Assembly (NCBI GenBank): GCA_000469685.2
Contig: LS997566.1
Span: 3,234,925 to 3,298,924, forward strand
DNA from: Haemonchus contortus
Lineage: Eukaryota > Nematoda > Chromadorea > Rhabditida > Trichostrongylidae
Direction of reading: 5' to 3'
Length of the DNA: 64,000 bases
Of this stretch, positions 48,692 through 59,407 are shown piece by piece (within the stretch, counting starts at the first letter, position 1; each line of letters starts with the position of its first letter). The position numbers and the translations under genes were made by a program. The notes under the pieces were generated by a model. That model was not told where the DNA came from. It ran no database searches and worked only from the letters and a program-made list of their open reading frames with translations.

Positions 48692-49549
48692 TCATTTGTA
48701 AAGAGACCTACATTCTCCTTGCTGAGCCTTCATTACAGTTGAGACAGACGTCGGTTGTGCTGATATAGGACTAATAAGATTTGGCAGGGTTTTTTGTGTC
48801 TCATGGAGCTTCGGTAGGTTCCCTTTAAGCATTCTTATCTGAAAGACAGCTACTAGCGTACACTGACAGATTCTTGAGATGAGCTTCATTTCTCACCTCT
48901 CTTTCCAATTCTGCTGTTTCATTCCTTAAACGATCACAATCGGCCTGAAGTTCGGCCTGCTGTTGCTGTTTTTCTTCGATCACTTCAATCGCTCTTCGGA
49001 GAATTACGGCACGAGATGCCTGAATGATACGTCCCATTTATCTTCAGCTGATTGTCATTTCATTCCTAGAGTCAGCCTCATCTTTCTGACTTGTCAAAAT
49101 CACCCTAGACTACGTGTTTTGGTGAGAAAGCCCTGAACATACCCTTTCATTTTGCATATCGGGGACAGCGTCTTTGAGGCTTGTGTACATGTCCTTGATA
49201 TTATCTCTACGCCTGCGTTCCAAAGCGTTATGCTGGGCTCGAGCATGACGTTTGTGATCATCAACAACACCATCTCCACTATTCATTCCACCCTGAGATG
49301 AAAGAGGAGACTCCAGCTGCTCATCCTGAAATTACAGCAGAGCTCGGTGAATTATAAAGTGAAGAGCAGCTCATATGACACTGGTATTTGGAAAAGTACT
49401 TACACTGACAAATTTAAGGAATTTCAAAAAGAACCTTACTTTAACTACTAGATTTACAATTCTTCCTTTGCATAGTGATTTTAAGCTTTATGAATACTAT
49501 AAATGAAAAAGAAATGAGAACTCACGTCGAAATCACTGTCGTCGTCCAT
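48692..49549 (-). CDS. mxl-1: MAX-like bHLH-leucine zipper transcription factor MXL-1
   Basis: Nuclear E-box (CACGTG) binding factor of the Max family, the dimer partner of Mad/MDL-type factors in C. elegans. Exons: 49526-49549, 49143-49325, 48897-49019 and 48692-48838, all phase 0; 158 residues. Residues 33-48 ([16 protein letters not shown]) are the basic region with the class B contacts H40, E44 and R48. Helix 1 [17 protein letters not shown] and helix 2 [17 protein letters not shown] follow, and a zipper with L/heptad spacing runs to about residue 113. The basic region and helix 1 match what I recall of C. elegans MXL-1 almost residue for residue. The C-terminal 45 residues (QPTSVSTV) are an extension; the C. 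elegans protein is shorter (about 124). The third exon could run on past its donor GTGAGA to an in-frame stop. A TTTTCAG acceptor sits seven bases before the start. Confidence 0.92.
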
Positions 49550-49556
49550 AAGCGAC

Positions 49557-49566
49557 CTGAAAATCA
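49557..49566 (-). promoter_or_regulatory. Trans-splice acceptor of mxl-1
   Basis: TGATTTTCAG on the minus strand, followed by GTCGCTT and the ATG. It lies about 300 bp after the stop codon of the PGAP1-type gene on the same strand, an operon-like spacing. Confidence 0.5.
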
Positions 49567-49863
49567 TAGTCATGTCATCAACACGGTTAGAGATGCCTTC
49601 ACGGCGAAAAACATCAGTAATATCCTTCAGATATCCATCGAAATAACAAGGTCATTTATCATTGTAAACGTCTGCAGTCATGAAATTTGCTTTATAAACA
49701 TTGTAAAACATCACAGATCACAGATATTGCACACGTAGCGAAAATGTAATAACTGAGGATTTCTTGGGGGACAACGCAATAAATTAATAAAATAAATTAA
49801 CTCGTTCACTAGAATCTATTCATGTTTATAGATCCTAACACGGTGTTAGCACATTGCAGGAGC

Positions 49864-52800
49864 TTAGAGCAAAGAGAGAATCGTTAACAGAAATGAGGCA
49901 GCTACAGCAAAAGCTTCTAAAGATAAGGAGATTTGACTAGATAGAAAACCGGGAACAATCAGCAGAAGAGCTAAGAAGAAATCTTTAAAAGTGACAAGAT
50001 ACTTAGGAGGTTGTGCAACACTCAAGAAACCTGACAGTATATAGAAAAATACAGGAGTTGCGAAACTATTCGAAAAATCTACATTGCTCGATACGAAATT
50101 GAACATAAAAGAAAGATCTAGAGGATCCGCTTCTAGAAGGTGATCTAGAAGTTGCCTAGTTTTAGTGCTCACTGGTCCAGCCATGCCCAAGGCCGCAGAG
50201 ACGCTTCCGACAGCAACACCGAGGAGGATGGTAAATGGGCGGGACGTCCTTTTCTGCAAAGAAAAAAGGTAGAAAAGATGCAGTAGAACGTACTGAAAAC
50301 AATCATTACAACAAAGAAGGGGGAAAGTAGCGAGGTTATTGGATGGCTTTAATAATGCTTGAGAAGGTTGAAATGAAGCTATATGTTCATAGCAAAGCTG
50401 AGATTGGCTTCATATAGCACAAAAAGCCTGCACTCCATTAGTTCTCTTCCTCCATTACATTCACAGTTCCTGCTTAGCGACTGACCAAACAAGTGAACTT
50501 CGGAAGTACGAGAATAAATGTCGCGCTATGGAACCTATTTCTTGAACTGTTAGGGAACCATTAACAGCGCAATCACTCATGTATGAAGACACACACACTT
50601 ACCCAAACCATGAGCAATGCTAATGCTGAATTTGCCAAGTAGACATTGAAAGGTAGAAGCATGAAAATCAACAGATTCAACAGCAACGATGAAAAATACA
50701 TGATTTTTGGTATCAACGAGTACCTGTAAAAATTCATGAATCAGGTTGAAATGCCGCTCGAAAACAAAAAAAAAACTCCGCTCACACTAGTTCTTTCACA
50801 TATCTGACGAATACGGATACGCAATATAAGCATGAGATCGCATAGAATATGGTAGCGGCGAAAACGGACTCGAGTATCCAAATATTATAAGTAAAGCACA
50901 TGAAACTGTAAGACGGAAATACTTCAAAGTCAATAGCAACGGTGGGATAAGTTTGAAAAATGAACCAACATGGTGATCAAAATTGCCGCATTAACATAAA
51001 TGCCGCTTCCTCTATAGTGATCCGCTTGTTCTAGGCCTGAAAAAAGGGTGATAATACTGTGAATATGATGAACAACATGTGCAGAAGTTCCTCAGCCAAG
51101 AGGTTAGAAGGAACTAGGAGGGTGGACAAAACTACAAGATCGCTGAGACAGAGCTACAAACAGCGCCAGACCGATACAAAAGGAGAAAAGTCCACGATGG
51201 GAATTACCTCAAAGTTACCCAAAAACAGTTATTACACTTAGTATAAGGCATTTTCATGAAAGAAGCTGTTAAACACTGTTCCAAACCGCTGTCGATAGTA
51301 ACAAAGTGAAAAAAGTAGAGCTAAAGAAATGGGGAGGCAGTTCTCTAGCCATGAAGAAACAAACTCTGCTTCACAATGATGCATTACCTGCTAGCTTTTC
51401 GACAATTGCAAGAGCCAGGAGAACAGAAAAGGTAAAATGCATCAGAAGCCCAGGGTTTGACACCAACAGCTGCAAAGATCGTAGGAATAGAAATTCATTT
51501 GGGTGGGCATTAAAATTTCAATAAGCTCACCAGATACCAGGCATGAAATACATTAGGTTTGATGGTGATGTCGAACTCGCATCCAGACTTTCCCTCCATT
51601 ACAATATTGCCAGAAGCTGTAATACGGTCAGAATTCTTTCAATTGAATCACACGTTGTAAGCAACGTTTAAGAAAATAGAAAAAAAATATAACACAAACT
51701 TGAAACTCACTCGAGTTTAGGTTGTAGAGCAAGTTCACGGTCATAACTTTGCTACCGTTTTTAAGAGTAGCCGAGCGAGCAAGAGAGTTTGGATAGATGA
51801 ATAGCAAAGAAGTATCTATAACATTGTATTATTACAGAAGCTCTTTGATTCTTGAAAAAAATTCTCGTAATACGTTAGAAGGCACGTACGTTATAAACTG
51901 AAACTTTCTTTACAACCTACCACAGGGCGAGTCTAGGGACACGTCATATACGGCATATGATGAATGGAATTCCAATTCAAAAACTTTTTTTGAGGACTGA
52001 AATGAAAAACTATAAGGAGGCAAGCAATGAAACGTCAGAAACTGATCATACCTCTAAAACACCCCGGTAAACACGCGAAACCCATGGATAGTCAAACGTC
52101 CCAATCTTCACAAAACTAATACTGGAATTCGAGACGGATCCTTCATCTCCTTTCAAAGCTGATCCATTATCGGTTATGTTTTGCAAGTGATTATTTCGTT
52201 CTTCTTGGAAAAACTCCTTTATAATAGTGCGAGCAGAACGTGGATGGGCTTTCATTTCCTCTAACCCATACTTATACAAAATTCGAGTCGAATGCCTGAA
52301 AAGGTGAGAAATTTACTCGTTCCGCGAACAAGTAAGTGGAGCTCCTTGCCTTGTCAGCTGGTTGCACCATAGAATGCATAAGTGATCGGCAGAAGTGTCT
52401 ACTCCACGGATAGACCACGCAGGACGATGGATTACATGACTCTGGAAGATTGTGTGTGTTTGACTCGCGGAAATAATTGCACTATCCAGAGTCTGAGTGC
52501 ATCTACCCATACAAATGAGTATATCTATACTCATGATTAAATGTTATATCGAATCTGAATCTGAAAAGCTTGGGAACTGAAGGAAAACTATGTGACTCAT
52601 TATAAAAAATACCAAAAAATAAGGAACTAGTTTCAAATCGAACTAGGGAGAAATCACACATGTAATAACGGTCAAATCGTGATTTATAGTATGGAAAGCA
52701 TTAACATATGCAAGACTCTTACCCCAGGAAAAGCAGCTAAATGGTCCGGTACTTGGTAATCCTTTGAGCCGCCACTGTATGAAACTACTCCAACTTTACG

Positions 52801-54210
52801 CAAGTCATCACGCCGGATAAGCCACGCCTTTTCCATTGCCTCGTAAAAAGCCACCATAGCTTCGTCCATCACAATGGCTTAAGAATAGATTACTCAGAAA
52901 GAGTGCACCACTGAAAGGTGAGGGAAAGGATAAAATATAATAGTACCTCTATGGGGTTGAAGACTAAAACTTACGCGAAGCAGTAAGTGGTGCAGCCAAA
53001 GTTATTATAAGTCCTAGATTAGATATATCGAAATCAGTAACAGCTGGTAGGGCATGAATTACAGTTCCACCGAATGAATGACCAATGAGAATTATCTGCA
53101 GGATTTTTTCATAAATCTGAGACGAAAAAGCACAAAAACAAAATAGTAAGTACCTTGCGAGAGTACATCTTCGTAAGAGTGGAGATCGCTTTCATAACAA
53201 AATCTCTTTGACGATCCACAACTGCGCCACTGAGAAAAGACAGTTCCTAAAAACCCACAACTGATATAATCAAGAGCAATTCACACAAATATATACCTCA
53301 TTGAAATCCAAAGCGTAAAAATGCATGCGAAATGGTGCGGACGTCATTTCTGTCTTGTTCATCATGATCGAAGCAACAGATCGCACCTTAAAAACAGCAT
53401 CATTAATATGTACCATCTCAAACGTAGGACAGAGACCAGTAATTGATGTCCATATTAAGAATTTACTGATATTAACATAGAAGTAAGAAATCCGAAAAGA
53501 TAAGAGTGCATACATTTGGGATGAGAAAACAAGAAAAACGGACAGAAGCGGGAGTTATTCAACAACATTTAATGTGAAGTTCTAACTTTTAAAATTGCAG
53601 AAATAGTCTTCAGCCGCTTTTTCAATGGAGATTGGATTGAAGAACTAAAGATACCTGCTTTGCCGATCCACCACTTCCAGGAACAAAAAGCACTGGGATG
53701 TCGCTTGATGAAATAGCCCTTCAAAGTAATTTTTCATTCAAAAGGCAGAAATTTACCAAACAAAACGTTCCAGCCGGGAAGATAAGCAGAGCCATCCAAA
53801 GTTCTCATATTTTCACTCGGTTGAGGAACAAAAGTTTTGTAAAGTTCAAGCTATCTCCTCAACTGAGTAGGTCAAAAGATATCGATCCTTCACGGTAAAG
53901 CAACTCAGATATTAAAAGAACAGCATAATTTCTGGAGATCATACTGACATTGATTTTTCGTTTACTAAACCTTCCATGTATCGATATAAGCCATAGCTTC
54001 GAACGGTATTACCATCGACGTTGAAAGGCTGTAAAATGAGATCACTTTAAAAAGTTACCTTTCAAATAAATACTTCTACCCTACCATTAAACTGATGTAT
54101 CGCCACATGTAAGTCATATTGCAAGCATTTTCCTTGTGAAGATTAACATGAATCATGAATAAACGTCCCGCCAGGGCTATGGCGATTAATACAGAGATGA
54201 GATAAACCAT
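49864..54210 (-). CDS. PGAP1-type GPI inositol-deacylase
   Basis: ER membrane lipase that removes the acyl chain from GPI-anchor inositol before export. Exons (5' to 3'): 54086-54210, 53971-54028, about 53720-53655, 53297-53386, 53154-53246, 52975-53095, 52723-52877, 52350-52492, 52052-52295, 51921-51996, 51711-51815, 51531-51616, 51388-51469, 50941-51036, 50800-50905, 50603-50723 and 49864-50253. Key parts: N-terminal membrane anchor, IPVLFVPGSGGSAKQ (oxyanion region), nucleophile elbow ILIGHSFGGTVIHALP, SYSGGSKDYQVP, the ADHLCILWCNQLT block with the probable catalytic His, and multiple membrane segments at the C-terminus, which closes with 130 residues of hydrophobic helices. Oddities: a one-base frameshift at about 54,120 after ENAC, a GC donor at 52,349-52,348, an unresolved start of exon 3, and a 35-nt intron with an alternative frame around 50,800-50,940. 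Identity is firm, exon edges at both ends less so. Confidence 0.8.
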
Positions 54211-56365
54211 AATAGCTCTAGCGGATTCTAATAAAGAAGCTAAAGTAAGGCAGAGGAATAACTTTCAAAGCATGTGGCGGTCTGAAATAGAAAATGAATC
54301 CTGTCACAGAGCTTCTTGTCAACTGCAATACACGATGAGATCGAACATCAGAAGAAGAATGGACGGAATAAAACGAAACCAACAAATTAGGAAGGTCGCA
54401 TGGCTTATGAATATGTATGCCATCAATACTTCTTCCTCTTACTTATGCAACCACTAAACCTTTCCTGCATTCTCTCGTTCGAAAAAGACTCACGGAACTT
54501 AAAGTTTTATTCTAATATTTGCTAAGCAGCCGAACACATTGTTTTGGCAAAACTTGCTGCTTTTCCGGCAAGAGAAATAGAAGAGGGTACGGTGTATGTG
54601 CGCGTTTTGGTGCAGCACACCCGAGACCAATAAGACCACGACAAGCATGTCCACCTCTCCACGAAGTAAACAAACCAGCTCGTTTGGCCCTCCTGCTGTA
54701 TGCATTTGCTCATTCTGCGGTTCCGTTTGAGGGTCTCTTAATCCCATTCAGGGAAATTACGTGGAAAGTCGCTTCTGAGTCCTAGGTGGGAGACACTTCC
54801 TTGTTAATATGTGTAAGAGATTGGACGAATATATGAATCAACTGTTAAAGCACACCATACTGTCACAGTTGCACGGCAACCCTATGTTCACCGTATAAAG
54901 AACTTCCACCTGGGATTTAGGAGCAACTCCCACGTACTTTCCCTGAGTGGGATTATGAGACCCTTTAACAGAATCGCAGAATAAGGAAATGCATCTAGCA
55001 GAAGATCCAAACGGGCTGGTTTACGCATCCAAGATAAGATCTCCGAACAGTGCGCGTGATAGTAACATTACAGTATCTCCACCCTCATACCAATTTACGG
55101 ACATAGGTGCGTAGTTGTTAGTGATTACGGCTATATGATAGGGATAGAGGGAAGTGATAAACATCCAAACACTTCATCCTCTACCTATGCCTCAGTTTTC
55201 TTCACAGCAGCTCAATGAAAGGTTGGTACACTGCATCACCTCTTAAGACTGAACTGTCAACAGCAAATCGCCAAACTTCAAGCTCCAATTGACAAGTGTC
55301 GGAAAGTGTTGGCTGCCGTGGGTAAACCGGTCGCCAGGTTCTGGGTGCTCGATTCTGTTGCTGCTCTTTTTGGCTTCAAGGAGACAACTTGGTCCCCCCC
55401 ACCGGTCATCACAGATTCGCATCACGTCAGCTCATCTAGAGGCGGATCTACTGGTGGCCAACACTCACTGACCCTCTTTCACGGTATGTAGGAATGGGTG
55501 TTTCACACCGAATGGAGCCTATTACCTCCAATGTCTCATCTCGAGCCTGACGTACGTTCCACCCCAGCCTATCAACAAGCTCATGGAGCTGTGTCGGCTA
55601 CTCGCAAGGTCGATACCTAGGGAACATTTTGAGTACGGAAGACTACCTGAGCAAATCATCAACTTCCTTTAGCTGCCTGAGTGATCATTTACTTTTGGAG
55701 TAGTATTCCAATCCTAAATCCACGAATCGGTAGACATACAAGGATTCCTGCTCTCAAGCAAAGCACTCGAATCCATCTTTGGGGCTTCAGGAGCCGCGGG
55801 GAGGTTGTTTACTTAGTCGTGTCCAGCGCTGAGTCAAAACGCCTTCGTCCGAGGGGAAATTGTCTCTATGTCCTCAGAGAAGGACTAACTGCTCAAACTC
55901 CTCCTCTATCAGTTTTTTAGAGTTCCCATCCTTGCGATTGGAGGCGTACCTGCTTGTTTGTGCTCTTATCACATCATTTGTGAGTTTATCGTTACTTTAT
56001 TCATTCGGGCATGACGCTCCTGAGTAGGCGGTGAGCAAGAAGTGACCCATAGAAAACATACTTATCGACTCGTGCTTCTAACTGCTGACGGTTCTTTGTA
56101 GTTCATTTCCTTTTCACAGAAATTCCTTGCATTTGTCCGGAGCAATCGCCAAAAATGTTGCAACCTGCCAGGGGGCTAAAGGTTCAACAAGTTGCAATAG
56201 CTACCCTAGAGATTTTTTCTGCGCGGGAATCATTTCCTATATCATAGCACATCTATGAATGTGGTAGAAGAGAGTTCCCCCTTGAGGTACAACTTGGGAA
56301 AGCATTGCGCCCACACACTTGTATACCTTTGATGAAGAACCAAATATCCAAATTATCTTTTACAG
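54211..56365. other. Intergenic stretch
   Basis: Divergent upstream space between the PGAP1-type gene (-) and the membrane-protein exons (+). Short frames on both strands around 54,500-54,785 and 55,240-55,490 overlap each other and have no family signal. A possible exon begins after TTTTCACAG at 56,119 (IPCICPEQSPKMLQPA) and could belong to the next gene. Confidence 0.4.
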
Positions 56366-58462
56366 GAAAGAAACAATCACTGCGCTGCTGATCTTACACC
56401 ATTTGAAGGAGAAGAATTGAGGGCGATTACACAGGAGAGCCAGCAGGACAGTGGGGTTGACCACGATTCGAAGGGGTTCAGATTCAGAAGACTGGAAAAC
56501 AGCGGCAACGACTACGAAAAAATGTTCAGAGGTATGGGACTGGGTCCCCCACCCAAGAAAGGGCCTAAAGGTCAAAAAACGCGCCCACCCAGAAAAGGGT
56601 CTTCACGAGAGAACTCTCCAGAAATGAATCCAACTCAATCATCACCATTAAATTTGACTGATGAAGCTTCAAATTCGTCAGTGTCAGGAGATGAACACCA
56701 TGGATTACTTACATCACCAGGAACCCTAGCACAGAAATCATCGGCAGAAGTGGCTGCAACCCAATATTCGCCAACAACAAAAGCTCAAACGCAGCAGTCA
56801 TCGAAAAGAATATGGATATCTCCAAAGCCGTACACATCAAGAACACGGCCACCAACCTCATCCCCGAGAAGAGAAACCCCAACTCAAAAGATAACGGGAT
56901 CGAAGGCATCAGAGAAGTCGACGGAATCGTCAAAAGAAACTGAAACATTGCTCCCTACTATAGAGTCCACGGAAGGAACCGAAGAACCCGAGACAGATGA
57001 GACAGAGACCGAAGCAACATATGAAACGGATGAGGGGATTGGAGTGAGTTGAAAAGAAGTGCCAAAGCTAGCTGGTTGCTTCGGCCCCGTTAGCTAGATA
57101 ATGAAGAATATGATATTCAGGCCAGATAAAGAGGGCCAAAATGCCATTCGTTAGTGGTTTCCAGTTGAAAGCAGCTAATTGGAGCAGTGAGCAAGATACC
57201 CGGGAATCTACTCTACATAGTCGTGTAGATGGGGTAAACTTTCGCGCAGCGAGATGAGAAATGTAATGATAGTCTTCCTGCTGTCAGAGGACATTACAGT
57301 TAGTCTGACTAGCCCACGAAAGTAGAGTAGGGTCTTTCAACTGAACTCGCTTTTGGAATAATCTTGATTCATGGGTCCATTAGGTTCTGAGCCAGTGGGG
57401 CACCCTCAACTGTAGTAGATTCCTAGAGTTATTCGTTGGGTAAATTCTCGCTCAGAATTGCTCAGCACCTGTAGGCACAATGTGACTTAAAAACTGGTGC
57501 CGTCCTCTCACCTTTTTTTCCGATTGCCTGATTGATAGTGCCAATTCCCCTGATTCACACTTGATTCTCTGGGATTCCGAACGGAGGCAAAGCAGGGTGC
57601 TTTCCCATCCTTTATCGCCTGATTCTCATTCCAAGAGCACATTGCTTCCTGTAGGCAAGTATTTGAGCACATAAGGAGAGTCGTTTAAAGACTAGTATAA
57701 GTGAATTGGGTCCTTTTCATTCAGGAGCACACTCCAGGACTCCTGGTCGCTGGCAAAGGGGAACACAGCACGCAAATCGGGAGCAAACATATTAAGTAGG
57801 TAATTTAGACGAATGAATTGCAATCGTATAGATCTTATCCCTGAGTATGCGTAGGGTACTGAACAGAGAGACCTTGACATTCAAGTCACTGATATTGTAG
57901 AAACCTAGCAAACATCCAAGAGTAGACCCTTTGATTTTGGTTAAAGGTCGTATGCATGGCGCGTGGAAAGAAGCAGTCTGGCAGTATCTCTAGGAGACAA
58001 ACCCTGTATACGAGACCAATGGGAGTACATTCCAAAATGGGAGGGATTAATCAAATATTCATGATCCTCTGCTCTCTTACCAGTGTTTTCTACCATTTTG
58101 AAAGGGATGGCCTGTGTTAAGAGCCCAAAATGACCAGTGAATAGGTATCACGTACTTCTCTCTCAGACCAACTTCCTATTGTTTTCAGTTATGCCGTCAT
58201 AGTTCTGCTTCTGTGCGGACTTGTGGTCATATGTCAACTAGGCTTATTGACATTTCTCCTAACCAAGTTCATCATCGCAGTCAAGGATGAAATGGTACCG
58301 ACGGACAAAGAAAAGAAACCCAAAAAAACCAAAAAGGCCAAAAGTAAAGAGGATACTAAAACTAAAGGCAAAGGCAAAGGAAAAAAATCTAGTCCTGCAC
58401 CACTGCCATCTCCTTCTGGTGAACCAAAAAAGTCTTCCGAGACTGAAACGGGAGAAGCCTGA
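56366..58462 (+). CDS. Ser/Thr-rich single-pass membrane protein, Lys-rich tail (partial model)
   Basis: Two supported exons. The first, 56366 to about 57042, starts after TTTTACAG and ends at GGA|GTGAGT; it encodes about 225 residues, first a charged part (GFRFRRLENSGNDYEKMFRG, then GLGPPPKKGPKGQK), then a long Ser/Thr/Pro-rich stretch ending in acidic TEGTEEPETDETETEA. The second, 58189-58462, starts after TTTTCAG with a strong membrane helix (VIVLLLCGLVVICQLGLL) and continues to a Lys/Gly-rich tail (KKPKKTKKAKSKED, KGKGKGKK). The two exons do not join in phase, so at least one exon is missing between 57,043 and 58,188, and the 5' end is unknown. Predicted topology: mucin-like outside, basic tail inside. 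Family not recognised. Confidence 0.5.
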
Positions 58463-58544
58463 AGCAATCTAATAGTTCAGTTAGCCAGTAAAGAATAGGC
58501 ACGTGTATCTTTCTACTACAAGCGGCAGTTATGATAACACGAGC

Positions 58545-58550
58545 AATAAA
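58545..58550 (+). terminator. Poly(A) signal of the membrane-protein gene
   Basis: AATAAA about 83 bases after the TGA at 58,460-58,462. Confidence 0.6.
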
Positions 58551-58856
58551 CTGCTGATTATTTACAGGTTTTCTTCTTCGTTTTCATGATCAAGTATTGT
58601 AAACTAAAATATGGCCATCAATGAGTTAGGAAGTTCGATTTCATTTTCTAAGTTGAGTGTACCGTAAGGACCGTACCGCCATTGACAACACGACCCTTAC
58701 TTGAGAATTACTGATTCACCTCAGGTACCTAGCCCACCTAACGGTAAGCTTCCTGACCAAAGATCTCCAAATATGTAAATACCATTGCTCAACATGAATT
58801 CTCCACAAGACATTCCCAGAATCCAGGCCTCGTCACTTGGATTGCTCATAAGCTAC

Positions 58857-59017
58857 TGGCTGCTTTCATAGTCCGCGAGCGAGCGAGCGCGCGAGCCAGC
58901 TGGGGGACTACTCGTGCGGCGGTATCGACCAAGATTCAGTTGTAAACGAGGGGTAAGCGCCGCCCAACCGCTCGCTCGAGCGCTCGCGGGCCTAATCGTA
59001 GACTATGAAAGCAGCCA
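58857..59017. mobile_element. Foldback MITE, copy 3 (intergenic)
   Basis: Ends TGGCTGCTTTCATAGTCCGC and CTATGAAAGCAGCCA, with CGAGCGAGCGAGCGCGCGAG on the left arm and CGCTCGCTCGAGCGCTCGCG on the right. The core GGTATCGACCAAGATTCAGT is identical to copy 1. The element is 161 bp without coding capacity. Confidence 0.75.
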
Positions 59018-59407
59018 CTCAGATATAGTTCCGAGATATATATTTGTACCGTGAACCATTCCCGACTGCATACCCAGCCCCTGGAGAGTATTGATCCCTG
59101 TTTGCTAGAACTCGCTCCCTTTGTCCCGTTCGATTGAGGAACAGTAGCGCTTATCATGTACTTTAGGTAGTAAGTCCTCATTAGTACTTAATTCACCAAC
59201 TCCTGTGTGATAACAAGTATTACTTGCCCAGTAGTAGGTAGAGTTGTGGGGACTCAGAATTTGTACCCATGCTGATTTTTGCTCGCATGCGAAGCTTCCT
59301 TCATTTTTACGAATTCTTTGATAACACTCATATTAAAACAACACAAAACATGACACATGGTGATTTCACAGCACTTTCACATTTAAACGTATCCCATACT
59401 ATTGAGT

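Noticed and set aside
58234..58467. 77-codon minus-strand hydrophobic frame
   Set aside because: It is the complement of the Lys-rich exon of the membrane protein; Leu/Val richness mirrors AAA/AAG codons.
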